DNA of 64,000 nt, from positions 1 to 64,000 of the forward strand of contig FR893142.1 of NCBI GenBank assembly GCA_000433355.1, given 5' to 3'. How positions within the stretch are numbered: position 1 is the stretch's first letter; the number at the start of each line of letters is the position of its first letter. The translations under genes were made by a program, and so were the position numbers. The DNA comes from Alistipes sp. CAG:435 (GTDB taxonomy: Bacteria > Bacteroidota > Bacteroidia > Bacteroidales > UBA932). Under the pieces are notes generated by a model. The model was not told the origin of the DNA, did no database searches, and was given only the letters and a program-made list of their open reading frames with translations. Below are positions 25,718 through 33,121 of the stretch, piece by piece.

Positions 25718-27508
25718 CTAAGAATCCAGTTTGAGCACAGCCATGAAGGCGCTCTGCGGCACCTGAACCGTACCGATCTGGCGCATCCTCTTCTTGCCTT
25801 CCTTCTGTTTCTCAAGAAGTTTCCTCTTACGGGTCACATCGCCGCCGTAGCATTTCGCGGTCACATCCTTGCGGACCTGACGCACGGTCTCACGGGCGAT
25901 GATCTTCGCCCCGATGGCCGCCTGGACCGCGATATCGAACTGCTGGCGAGGGATCAACTCCTTGAGCTTCAAGCAAATCTTACGTCCGAATTCGTAGGCG
26001 TGATCCTCGTGGATAAGGGTAGAAAGCGCATCCGCCGGGTCTCCGTTCAGAAGGATGTCCAACTTGACCAGCCTTGCTGTGCGGAAATCCGTGACGTGAT
26101 AGTCAAACGACGCGTAACCCTTTGAGACAGACTTCAATTTATCATAGAAATCGAACACGATCTCGGAAAGCGGCATATCATAGGTGAGCTCGACCCTGTC
26201 GGAAGTGATGTAGTGCTCTCCGATCAGTGTTCCCCTCTTGTCCATGCACAGTTTCATAATCGCCCCGTAGAAATCCGTCTTGGAGATGATCTGGGCCCTG
26301 ATGAAAGGCTCCTCGATGTGATCGATCAGCGTAGGGGCCGGAAGGCCGGACGGATTGTGCACGTCAAGCACCTCCCCCTGAGTGGTATATACTTTATAGG
26401 AAACGTTAGGGACTGTCGTGATGACATCCATGTTGAACTCTCTGAAAAGACGTTCCTGCACGATCTCAAGGTGAAGAAGTCCGAGGAATCCGCAACGGAA
26501 ACCGAATCCGAGGGCAAGCGAAGACTCCGGCTCATAGACAAAGGAGGCGTCATTGAGCTGGAACTTCTCCAGCGTCGCCCTAAGTTCCTCAAACTTGTCA
26601 GCCTGAACAGGATACATACCGGCGAACACCATCGGTTTCACCTCCTCGAATCCCGCGATGGCGGCGGCGCAAGGCCTGGCGGAATGGGTTATTGTGTCAC
26701 CCACCTTGACCTCCACAGCCCTCTTGATTCCGGAGATGATGTAGCCCACGTCCCCGGTCGAGACCTTGCCGGTAGGCTGGAGCTTCATCTTGAGCACACC
26801 GACCTCCTCGGCGTCATATTCCTGTCCCGTAGCGACAAACTTGACCTTGTCGCCTGTGGAGATGGATCCGTTCAGAACCTTGAAATAGGCGATGATTCCC
26901 CGGAACGGATTGAACACCGAGTCAAAGATCAACGCCTGCAGCGGAGCGTCTGGATCCCCGTGCGGAGCCGGAATCCTCTCCACAATCGCGTCCAGAAGCG
27001 GCGGAATCCCTTCTCCCGTCCTCGCGGAGACTTTGAATATATCGTCGTGGTCACAGCCCAGAAGATCGACTATCTGGTCGGCCACAATCTCCGGCTGGGC
27101 GGAATCCATGTCTATCTTGTTCATCACCGGGATGATCTCAAGTCCATGATCCACAGCCAGATAGAGATTGGAGATCGTCTGTGCCTGGATTCCCTGTGAC
27201 GCATCGACAACCAGCAACGCCCCCTCGCAGGAAGCGATCGAGCGGGAGACCTCGTAGGAGAAATCCACGTGCCCCGGAGTGTCGATCAGGTTAAGGACAT
27301 ATTTCTCACCTTTATAAATATATTCCATCTGGATGGCGTGGCTCTTGATGGTGATTCCTTTCTCCCTCTCCAGATCCATGTCGTCCAGCACCTGCGCCTC
27401 CATATCCCTGGAAGACAGAGTCTTTGTCAGTTCGATAAGCCTGTCGGCAAGTGTGCTCTTCCCATGGTCGATGTGAGCGATGATGCAGAAATTCCTGATA
27501 TGCTTCAT
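25718..27508 (-). CDS. lepA: Elongation factor 4
   Basis: LepA (EF4) is a ribosome-associated translational GTPase. The 596-residue protein has G1 IAHIDHGKST near the N-terminus, G3 DTPGHVDF, G4 NKID, and the LepA-specific C-terminal domain with KCYGGDVTRKRKLLEKQKEGKKRM. Length and motifs are normal. Divergent promoters lie between it and the ECF sigma gene; a TATTTTTG element on the minus strand at 27570-27577 suits lepA. Confidence 0.97.
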   Translation of the reverse strand: MKHIRNFCIIAHIDHGKSTLADRLIELTKTLSSRDMEAQVLDDMDLEREKGITIKSHAIQMEYIYKGEKYVLNLIDTPGHVDFSYEVSRSIASCEGALLVVDASQGIQAQTISNLYLAVDHGLEIIPVMNKIDMDSAQPEIVADQIVDLLGCDHDDIFKVSARTGEGIPPLLDAIVERIPAPHGDPDAPLQALIFDSVFNPFRGIIAYFKVLNGSISTGDKVKFVATGQEYDAEEVGVLKMKLQPTGKVSTGDVGYIISGIKRAVEVKVGDTITHSARPCAAAIAGFEEVKPMVFAGMYPVQADKFEELRATLEKFQLNDASFVYEPESSLALGFGFRCGFLGLLHLEIVQERLFREFNMDVITTVPNVSYKVYTTQGEVLDVHNPSGLPAPTLIDHIEEPFIRAQIISKTDFYGAIMKLCMDKRGTLIGEHYITSDRVELTYDMPLSEIVFDFYDKLKSVSKGYASFDYHVTDFRTARLVKLDILLNGDPADALSTLIHEDHAYEFGRKICLKLKELIPRQQFDIAVQAAIGAKIIARETVRQVRKDVTAKCYGGDVTRKRKLLEKQKEGKKRMRQIGTVQVPQSAFMAVLKLDS

Positions 27509-27565
27509 ATAACGTGTCGTTCAATTGCAAGTAACGGGACAACCGCCCGCATGTTCCTAAGTATA

Positions 27566-27597
27566 ATTGCAAAAATAAGCAATTTGTCGTACATTTG
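27566..27597 (+). promoter_or_regulatory. Promoter of the ECF sigma cassette
   Basis: ATTG (27566-27569), 20 bp, TACATTTG (27590-27597) matches the housekeeping Bacteroidetes consensus with one -33 mismatch. The sigma start ATG follows about 20 bp later. Confidence 0.65.
27570..27577 (-). promoter_or_regulatory. -7 element for lepA
   Basis: The minus strand reads TATTTTTG, matching TAnnTTTG, with a TTTC -33-like tetramer 19 bp upstream (27597-27600). It overlaps the divergent sigma-cassette promoter, so the two may exclude each other. Confidence 0.45.
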
Positions 27598-27617
27598 AAA
27601 GATTGAATACAATCAGG

Positions 27618-28163
27618 ATGACTGACGAGGAGATTATCGGGCTTTACCGGAACGGCCAGGACGAAAGAGCGTTCAAAGAGATAGTCGCGGCTTACAGCGA
27701 GCGGCTATATTGGCACGTCCGCAGGTTCGTCTGCTCGCACGAGGACACCGACGACCTCCTCCAGGAGATATTCATAAAGATCTGGTCAGCCCTTCCTTCG
27801 TTCAGAGGAGACTCCAGGCTGTTCACATGGATCTACAGGATAGCCACCAACGAGACATTGAACTGGCTTCACAAGCAAAAGGTCCGCGCCATCCTCAAGT
27901 TCGAGAGCATCGACACGGAACTGGCCGACAAGATTGACGACGATCCGTACTTCAACGGCGACGAGGCCCAAAGGCTCCTCTTCAAAGCCATCGCCAGACT
28001 TCCTCAAAAACAGAAATCGGTGTTCTGCCTGCGATATTTCGACGACCTGTCCTACGAGGAGATCTCCGAGATCCTTGGGACATCAGTCGGGGCCCTGAAA
28101 GCCTCCTATCATTTCGCCTCCGAAAAAATCCGCGCGGAACTTCAGAATCAGATTAAACCTTGA
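27618..28163 (+). CDS. ECF RNA polymerase sigma factor
   Basis: This 181-residue ECF-type sigma factor has region 2 with EDTDDLLQEIFIKIW and FRGDSRLFTWIYRIATNETLNWL, and region 4 with IARLPQKQKSVFCLRYFDDLSYEEISEILGTSVGALKASYHFASEKI. It would direct RNA polymerase to a small stress or envelope regulon. The ATG at 27618 (MTDEEIIGLY) is preferred to an upstream TTG. Two small genes follow closely (27 bp and 7 bp) and are probably its partners: a membrane protein in the usual anti-sigma position and a Spy-like periplasmic protein. Confidence 0.93.
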   Translation: MTDEEIIGLYRNGQDERAFKEIVAAYSERLYWHVRRFVCSHEDTDDLLQEIFIKIWSALPSFRGDSRLFTWIYRIATNETLNWLHKQKVRAILKFESIDTELADKIDDDPYFNGDEAQRLLFKAIARLPQKQKSVFCLRYFDDLSYEEISEILGTSVGALKASYHFASEKIRAELQNQIKP

Positions 28164-28190
28164 TGTTGACAATCTGTCAAAGATAACGTG

Positions 28191-28592
28191 ATGCAAAAGA
28201 GAAACGACATATTCAATGGCACAGGGAAGGCGGCCTTCAAAGTTCCGGAAGGGTATTTCGAGGAACTCAAGGCCCGTCTTGACACCATACCTGCCATGAA
28301 TCAGACGATCAGTCCGATGCAGCGCATGAAGCCGTACCTTGTACTGGCCGCATGCTTCCTGGCCATACTGATGATAGGGAATGCCATCCTCAGCGGCACG
28401 GCGGAGAAAGGCGCGGCAAGCGACCTTTACAACGAGTTCGCCTACATAAGCCTGCTTCAGACCAATGAATATCTCCATGCGGATGGCGCTGAGCAAGACA
28501 CTATCTCCAACGAGGATGTGGTCAACTACCTGATTGATTCGGGCACTTCCGCCGAATTGATTGAATATGCCGGACTTATAGCGAAAAAATAG
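28191..28592 (+). CDS. Small membrane protein, putative anti-sigma partner
   Basis: I do not recognise a named family. The 133-residue protein has an N-terminal cytoplasmic part (FKVPEGYFEELKARLDTIP), one membrane segment (about residues 48-69, YLVLAACFLAILMIGNAIL) and an acidic periplasmic tail. The FxVPEGYFExL motif recurs in small single-pass proteins encoded after ECF sigma genes in Bacteroidetes. Its place directly after the sigma gene suggests it binds and holds the sigma factor (inference). No zinc-binding anti-sigma motif is visible. Confidence 0.7.
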   Translation: MQKRNDIFNGTGKAAFKVPEGYFEELKARLDTIPAMNQTISPMQRMKPYLVLAACFLAILMIGNAILSGTAEKGAASDLYNEFAYISLLQTNEYLHADGAEQDTISNEDVVNYLIDSGTSAELIEYAGLIAKK

Positions 28593-28599
28593 ATTTGAC

Positions 28600-29061
28600 A
28601 TGAAACGAATATTATTGATACTCACAGTCCTGATTTCCGCGCTTCCCGGCTTGGGGGCGCAGGACAAAGGCAAGAAGGACTGTCACGACAAGTGGAAGGC
28701 CGAGAAAATCGCCTATCTTACCGACGCGTTGGATCTGACAAGCGCCGAGGCTGAGAAGTTCTGGCCGGTCTATAACAAATGCGAACGAGAGAAGAGAAAC
28801 TCTTTCAAAGTGTCCATGGACGCCTACAAAGCTCTTGACGAAGCAATCAAGGCCGGGAAAGGTGACAAAGAAATCAACACTTTGTTGGATAAATACATTG
28901 AATCCCAGAATTGTGGCAAGGATATTGATAGTAAATATGTCTTGGAGTACCGAAAGATACTTCCCGGCAAGAAGGTGGCGAAGTTGTATATCGCGGAAGA
29001 GTCGTTCCGCAGGCAACAGATTCATAAACTGAACAAGGATAATAAGAATGAAAAAAGATAA
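28600..29061 (+). CDS. Spy/CpxP-like periplasmic protein
   Basis: This 153-residue exported protein has a signal peptide ending near ALPGLGAQ. It is Lys-rich and helical, with the LTSAEAEKFWPVYNKCE segment that resembles the LTxxQ-type repeat of Spy/CpxP-like periplasmic chaperones and sensors. It is the third gene of the sigma cassette, 7 bp after the membrane protein. A role as an envelope-stress sensor or chaperone is inferred from fold similarity and position. A short AT-rich gap follows before the convergent trmN6. Confidence 0.68.
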   Translation: MKRILLILTVLISALPGLGAQDKGKKDCHDKWKAEKIAYLTDALDLTSAEAEKFWPVYNKCEREKRNSFKVSMDAYKALDEAIKAGKGDKEINTLLDKYIESQNCGKDIDSKYVLEYRKILPGKKVAKLYIAEESFRRQQIHKLNKDNKNEKR

Positions 29062-29101
29062 CAGATTATTTTTTTGGTCAATTGGTTAATGGTTAGTTTG
29101 G

Positions 29102-29863
29102 TTACAGATAATAATCTGTTACGAGGGAGACTTGCTGGGAAGTACGTCTCCCTCTTTCGTTTAAAAGAGTCAGGAGCTCCTCCTGAGGAGAATCCCCGAA
29201 CTTTCCCTTACGTCCGAACTGAACAATCAACCGCGACACCGGCTTACGTTCCACAGTCCTGATTCTCAAAATCTTCCACGGTACGAATCCGCACATCCTG
29301 GCGTGCCTGAACAACGCTTTCTCCTGGTCGGAAGGCAGGATCATCGACACACGGCCATATTCACTGAGGACTTCGGAAGCATATTCAAGAATTTCCCGAT
29401 AGGAGAGAGGTTCCGCCCCGGCAGGATCTTCCGGGTCTCCAGTGTGGCGGGCGGTGTTGCGCCTGGCCTCGGGTGCCTGGAGCGAATTGTCGTAATAAGG
29501 TGGATTAGAGACGATAAGGTCATAGCACTCACCGCTGTTCGCTTCCTTGAAAGCCGCCAATCCGATATTCACTGACTCAAGATGATCCCGCCAAGGGGAC
29601 TGATCGAAATTCTCGGCCGCCTCCTCCGCTGACGGAGTGTCAATGTCTATTCCTTGAATATGCCAGTCCGCGCCGGAGCATTCAGTCTCAAGGCGCTGGG
29701 CTATCATCAGAGCCACCGTCCCAGTGCCTGTGCCGACATCAAGGACACGCCTGTCATTTGGCAGCACAGTTGTGGCGGCCCCGAGAAGCACCCCGTCAGT
29801 ATTGACCTTCATCGCGGAACGCTCGTTGCGGACACTGAATCTCTTGAAACGGAATACGCTCAT
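29102..29863 (-). CDS. trmN6: tRNA1(Val) (adenine37-N6)-methyltransferase
   Basis: The enzyme methylates N6 of A37 in tRNA1(Val). The 253-residue protein starts FRFKRFSVRNERSAMKVNTDGVLLGA, diagnostic of the YfiC/TrmN6 group. It has SAM motif I LDVGTGTGTVALMIA and the catalytic NPPYYD motif for amino-group methylation. It is 21 bp upstream of lolD's stop side on the same strand (lolD comes first). The length is usual for the Bacteroidetes members. Confidence 0.9.
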   Translation of the reverse strand: MSVFRFKRFSVRNERSAMKVNTDGVLLGAATTVLPNDRRVLDVGTGTGTVALMIAQRLETECSGADWHIQGIDIDTPSAEEAAENFDQSPWRDHLESVNIGLAAFKEANSGECYDLIVSNPPYYDNSLQAPEARRNTARHTGDPEDPAGAEPLSYREILEYASEVLSEYGRVSMILPSDQEKALFRHARMCGFVPWKILRIRTVERKPVSRLIVQFGRKGKFGDSPQEELLTLLNERGRRTSQQVSLVTDYYL

Positions 29864-29883
29864 AATGAATATGTCCGGTCGTT

Positions 29884-30543
29884 CTATTCCTCAACGAACT
29901 GCCCGTCACGCATAAACAGGGACCTGTCACACATCCGCGCGAGGTCAGGATCGTGTGTCACAATGACAATCGTCTGGCCGTAGCGCTGCCTCAGATCGAA
30001 GAACAGCTGGTGGATCTCGGCCTTGGTCTTCGAGTCCAGATTGCCGGATGGCTCATCGGCGAACAGGATCGCCGGCTCATTCACAAGGGCTCTGGCTATG
30101 GCGACCCTCTGCTGCTCGCCTCCGGAAAGCTCGGACGGCTTGTGCTCCATCCTCTCTCCAAGCCCCATATCCTTCAGGAGTGCGGTGGCGGCGGCCTTGG
30201 CATCCTTGTCCGAACGTCCGGCGATGAAGGCCGGGATCATCACGTTCTCCAGGGCGTTGAACTCAGGTAAAAGGTGATGGAACTGGAAAACGAACCCGAT
30301 GCGGCGGTTCCGGAAAGCCGAAAGGTCCTTGCCGCTCAGATGCAGCACGTCAGTCCCGTCAATCTCCAGAGAGCCGGAGTCAGGTGTGGACAATGTGCCC
30401 AAAATCTGAAGCAATGTGGACTTTCCCGCGCCTGACGCGCCCATAATCGACACGACTTCTGATTTATCAACCTGAAAATCGACTCCTTTAAGAACCCTAA
30501 GATTCCCGAAAGATTTTTCTATGCCCTTAGCCTGAATGATCAT
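29884..30543 (-). CDS. lolD: Lipoprotein-release ABC transporter ATPase
   Basis: LolD is the ATPase of the LolCDE machine that extracts lipoproteins from the inner membrane for outer-membrane delivery. The 219-residue protein has Walker A GASGAGKST, Q-loop FQFHHLLPEFNALENV, the ABC signature LSGGEQQRVAIARAL, Walker B ILFADEPSGNL and the H-loop VTHD. The start is set at MIIQAKGIEKSFG; a longer frame exists but adds no similarity. Close relatives such as FtsE or MacB-type ATPases share these motifs, so LolD is the most likely but not certain identity. LolC/E are not adjacent. Confidence 0.85.
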   Translation of the reverse strand: MIIQAKGIEKSFGNLRVLKGVDFQVDKSEVVSIMGASGAGKSTLLQILGTLSTPDSGSLEIDGTDVLHLSGKDLSAFRNRRIGFVFQFHHLLPEFNALENVMIPAFIAGRSDKDAKAAATALLKDMGLGERMEHKPSELSGGEQQRVAIARALVNEPAILFADEPSGNLDSKTKAEIHQLFFDLRQRYGQTIVIVTHDPDLARMCDRSLFMRDGQFVEE

Positions 30544-30666
30544 AATCCAAAACTTCTTGTGTTTCTCCTGAAAGTCCAAAACCGTGCGTCGTCACACTTA
30601 CAGAGGTGGTCAGACAATGGATTTTGAATATTTCCTTTCAAAGATAACAGATTTTTTCAAAAAAGT

Positions 30667-30697
30667 TTTGCGAATTTCAAAAAAAGGCATAACTTTG
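30667..30697 (+). promoter_or_regulatory. Consensus promoter for tRNA-Pro
   Basis: TTTG (30667-30670), 19 bp, TAACTTTG (30690-30697) is a perfect match to TTTG-N19-TAnnTTTG. The tRNA begins about 76 bp later. Confidence 0.75.
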
Positions 30698-30773
30698 CAG
30701 TCCTTTCCAATGAGAAGGCTTGAAAGAGCGATTGTCAGGAAAGGCCTGAGGGGTTAACCCGAAGGAATGTTAT

Positions 30774-30847
30774 CGGGGTGTGGCGCAGTTGGCTAGCGCA
30801 TCTGGTTTGGGACCAGAGGGTCCAGTGTTCGAGTCACTGTACCCCGA
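30774..30847 (+). tRNA. tRNA-Pro (anticodon UGG)
   Basis: A full cloverleaf can be drawn over 74 nt. The 7-bp acceptor pairs CGGGGTG with TACCCCG (one G-U). The D-stem is GCGC/GCGC, the anticodon stem TCTGG/CCAGA with loop TTTGGGA (anticodon TGG), the variable loop GGGTC, and the T-stem CAGTG/CACTG with loop TTCGAGT. The discriminator base is A. CCA is not encoded. A consensus promoter lies upstream and a terminator downstream, so it is transcribed alone. Confidence 0.96.
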
Positions 30848-30857
30848 CAGACAAAAG

Positions 30858-30884
30858 AAGCGACCGGAATTCGGCCGCTTTTTT
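30858..30884 (+). terminator. Rho-independent terminator after tRNA-Pro
   Basis: The stem AAGCG-a-CCG / CGG-c-CGCTT with loop GAATT is followed by a T6 run. It lies 11 bp after the tRNA. Confidence 0.8.
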
Positions 30885-31051
30885 GTTATTACTGATCAAA
30901 GCCTTCCAGTCAACGGAAGAATAATCCGCTACGGTACCGGCCTTATCCCAAAGGCCGGAACGCAACAAGTCGAAAAACAGGTCATCTTTCGGGATATTCA
31001 TAAAAAAAGTTTTTGCGTTTGAAACAATAGGCGCATTCCGAAGTAGCCGTT

Positions 31052-31798
31052 TTACTTCCAGACCCCGTCACGGCACACTCTTGCAGCTTCGGCTTCAGGA
31101 CGGCACCCCATCGAATAGATCGGAACCGAAGTGGCGATTCCGGAGGCGACCGGTGTCAATGCATCCATGATCCGACGTTCCCAACGAACAGATGAGACAG
31201 CGCTGATAAAACCGGCGTAGGCGTAAATCCCGTTCAACCTTGAGATGCTGTTGAGCGGCGCCTGCCTGAGACAGACAATGGCCTTGACCGGAACCCTCAC
31301 ATTACGATAGCAGGGAGTCTTCCCGCTCCATGGAGTGCCATAGACGAACAATTTCCCGTCTTCAAGTCTCAAGACCGGATTGTCATCATTGACCAACGTG
31401 GTTCCAGGAATATTCTCGAGCCACAGGCGGCTGTGGGTGCTTTTACCGGTTCCGCTGGGGCCAAGGAACATCACTGCCTCTCCATCCAGAGAGACCACCG
31501 AGGAGTGCATCAGCAAGACTGAATGCGCGGGAGAGTTGTAGGAGAACATCATCCGCAGGAGCACGTCCATCATGTATGTCACCTTGTAGGCTGTCATTCC
31601 CGGTTCCGGATAATAGTCTCCGACAGTGCTGTCGTTGGAAACCAACAACCTTCCCAAGGACGGACTGGATTCGGTGCTGACCTCGAACCATGTCCCTTCA
31701 GGACGGCGGTAAACCTTGAAGTACGGCTGTGAGTCTTTGACATCCATGATCAGGCCTTCCCCCTGCCCCCGCGTCGAAAGGTTCACTTTCAGGCGCAT
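31052..31798 (-). CDS. HPr kinase-like P-loop protein, C-terminal part
   Basis: The frame encodes 248 residues with the HprK-like nucleotide-binding core: MHSSVVSLDGEAVMFLGPSGTGKSTHSRLWL (Walker A GPSGTGKST), LVNDDNPVLR as the Walker B-like segment, and YGTPWSGKTPCYRN. Such kinases occur in RiPP and peptide-export clusters with PqqD-like proteins, as here. The usual protein has about 300 residues. The missing N-terminal ~100 residues are encoded just upstream in another frame (31698-32099), overlapping this frame across a G-rich stretch. Either the gene is frameshifted or the two parts are separate coupled proteins. The PqqD gene lies upstream of both. Confidence 0.7.
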   Translation of the reverse strand: MRLKVNLSTRGQGEGLIMDVKDSQPYFKVYRRPEGTWFEVSTESSPSLGRLLVSNDSTVGDYYPEPGMTAYKVTYMMDVLLRMMFSYNSPAHSVLLMHSSVVSLDGEAVMFLGPSGTGKSTHSRLWLENIPGTTLVNDDNPVLRLEDGKLFVYGTPWSGKTPCYRNVRVPVKAIVCLRQAPLNSISRLNGIYAYAGFISAVSSVRWERRIMDALTPVASGIATSVPIYSMGCRPEAEAARVCRDGVWK

Positions 31799-32099
31799 GG
31801 ATGACCAGACGGAAAGTCACATCCGCCTCTTGTCCGATGAAGAACGGTTCAAGCATGGAAAGATCCAGCATGTTGGCGTCAATGTCAGGGATGAGTTCTC
31901 CACGCCCCTGCACAAATGTCCTGAAAGGCACCTTGTCCCCGGCCCTTACCGGAAGAACCGGCAAGACATCACCTGCCGCAGCCAGCGCTATCCGCTTCCG
32001 GACCGGTTCAGTGTACTCCATAGGGATCCATGGAGACCTCAGTTCAAGAGCGAACGCCACTTCGCCGACACGGTAAACCCTGATTGTTGAAGTGGACAT
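31698..32099 (-). CDS. N-terminal part of the HPr kinase-like protein, split frame
   Basis: The frame encodes 133 residues starting MSTSTIRVYRVGEVAFALELRSPW. This looks like the N-terminal domain that precedes the P-loop domain in Bacteroidetes HprK-like proteins. After ADVTFRLVIHAPE the reading becomes low-complexity (FDAGAGGRPDHGC) while the neighbouring frame takes over with GLIMDVKDSQPYFKVYRR. The switch region contains two runs of five G (about 31752-31766). A single-base indel there would restore one protein. The start lies 1 bp after the PqqD stop, so translation is coupled. It is probably half of a broken or frameshifted gene. Confidence 0.55.
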   Translation of the reverse strand: MSTSTIRVYRVGEVAFALELRSPWIPMEYTEPVRKRIALAAAGDVLPVLPVRAGDKVPFRTFVQGRGELIPDIDANMLDLSMLEPFFIGQEADVTFRLVIHAPESEPFDAGAGGRPDHGCQRLTAVLQGLPPS

Positions 32100-32100
32100 A

Positions 32101-32367
32101 TCACTCGAGGACACCGTTTTCCTTCAACCGGGAGCACATCGCCTTGACATCAGACAGGGCCACCTCCGGAGAGACATCATACTTCCCGCACAAGAGGCTG
32201 ACAAGCGACTCCTCCGTAAAGTCCGATGAGCCGACAGATTCCAACAGGTATGCAGCGGAATCATTCAACCTGATCAACTTGTTGAAATTCACAAAGTCAC
32301 TTCCCTCCCCGGAAAGGACCTTCTCACCGCAAATCTCGCGGATGACAAATCCATTCTTCACTTTCAT
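32101..32367 (-). CDS. PqqD family protein
   Basis: The 88-residue protein has the PqqD/RRE-like layout: strands FVIREICGEKVLSG, FNKLIRLNDSAAYLLESV, then the winged-helix EESLVSLLCGKYDVSPEVALSDVKAMCSRLKENGVLE. PqqD-type domains bind leader peptides of ribosomally made, modified peptides and present them to enzymes. It is followed by the HprK-like kinase; an S26-type peptidase gene lies divergently and a broken peptide-exporter-like ABC gene lies beyond that. No precursor peptide was found nearby. It is intact. Confidence 0.85.
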   Translation of the reverse strand: MKVKNGFVIREICGEKVLSGEGSDFVNFNKLIRLNDSAAYLLESVGSSDFTEESLVSLLCGKYDVSPEVALSDVKAMCSRLKENGVLE

Positions 32368-32424
32368 GTGGCAGCTTTCTTAAGGTCAGTAATCCTTAAA
32401 AAATAACTTGGTAATCTTTGATTG

Positions 32425-32553
32425 TCTTTTCGGTCCAGATGTCTTTTCTCATCAGTCATGTGCCACCGGCACACTCCTTCTTCCAAAAGAAATCTATCCT
32501 CATAAAATCTGACACAAAATTTAGTTCAACTTATTTTTTTCATGCTTACTTAA
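32425..32553 (+). repeat. Dispersed intergenic element, copy 2
   Basis: This is the second copy of the element at 21743-21868. The identical 42-bp core is at 32442-32483, including GTGCC-ACC-GGCAC, and the identical 18-bp right end is at 32527-32544. Here it sits between the divergent PqqD and S26 peptidase genes and ends 25 bp before a TACTTTTG promoter element. Confidence 0.75.
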
Positions 32554-32577
32554 TGGCAAAGTCAACGATTTTTTCAA

Positions 32578-32585
32578 TACTTTTG
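32578..32585 (+). promoter_or_regulatory. -7 element for the S26-type peptidase gene
   Basis: TACTTTTG matches TAnnTTTG exactly, 42 bp before the start codon. No clear -33 element is seen. Confidence 0.5.
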
Positions 32586-32626
32586 CAAAGAAACAAGTCA
32601 ATGACACGATGCTATAAAGGCTCAAA

Positions 32627-33121
32627 ATGGAAAAAATGACCGTCAACAACGAAGCTTATTTCGGGAATGTCATCACATTGCTGCGCAAAGGCAAGAAAGT
32701 GACGATTCCCGTGAAAGGGACAAGCATGCTGCCCTTCATCGTGGGCGAGGTGGATCTTGTCGTGCTGGAAGGCGTGGAGGCGGCCAGCCCGGAAAACTTG
32801 CCCCACCGCAACGCGGCCAAGGGGGACATCGTGCTTTTCCGGGTGAACAATCATTTCATCCTTCACCGGATATTGGAGTTTGACGCGAACGGCGTCGCGG
32901 TGATCCAAGGCGACGGTATCCTCAGGGCAAAGGAGCATTGCGGAAGAGATGGAATATTCGGACGCGTGGTGTCGGTTCTGAAACAAGGGAAGCATCCTGT
33001 TGACGTGGAGTCCAATGGCTATCGCCTGAAAATCAGGCTTTGGCTGATGGCCGCCCCTTTCCGCCGCATATTGCTCGGGGTCTGGAGACGCTTGTTCCTC
33101 ACTTCAGCGAGGAAGGCGTGA
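32627..33121 (+). CDS. S24/S26-type signal peptidase-like protein
   Basis: This 164-residue protein has the S24/S26 serine peptidase core: VKGTSMLPFI supplies the catalytic Ser, and KGDIVLFRVNNHFILHRILE the strand and box D-like segment. The usual catalytic Lys of S26 is not obvious. A weak hydrophobic segment near the C-terminus (LWLMAAPFRRILLGVW) may attach it to the membrane. In PqqD/HprK-type loci such peptidases probably remove leader peptides (inference). The start could also be the ATG at 32636. Its last 23 bp overlap, tail to tail, the end of the broken ABC gene. Confidence 0.75.
   Translation: MEKMTVNNEAYFGNVITLLRKGKKVTIPVKGTSMLPFIVGEVDLVVLEGVEAASPENLPHRNAAKGDIVLFRVNNHFILHRILEFDANGVAVIQGDGILRAKEHCGRDGIFGRVVSVLKQGKHPVDVESNGYRLKIRLWLMAAPFRRILLGVWRRLFLTSARKA

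Noticed and set aside
26213..27199. 328-codon plus-strand frame
   Set aside because: Antisense to lepA, with no recognisable domain.
30780..31022. 80-codon frame beginning inside tRNA-Pro
   Set aside because: It overlaps the tRNA and its terminator and has no similarity.
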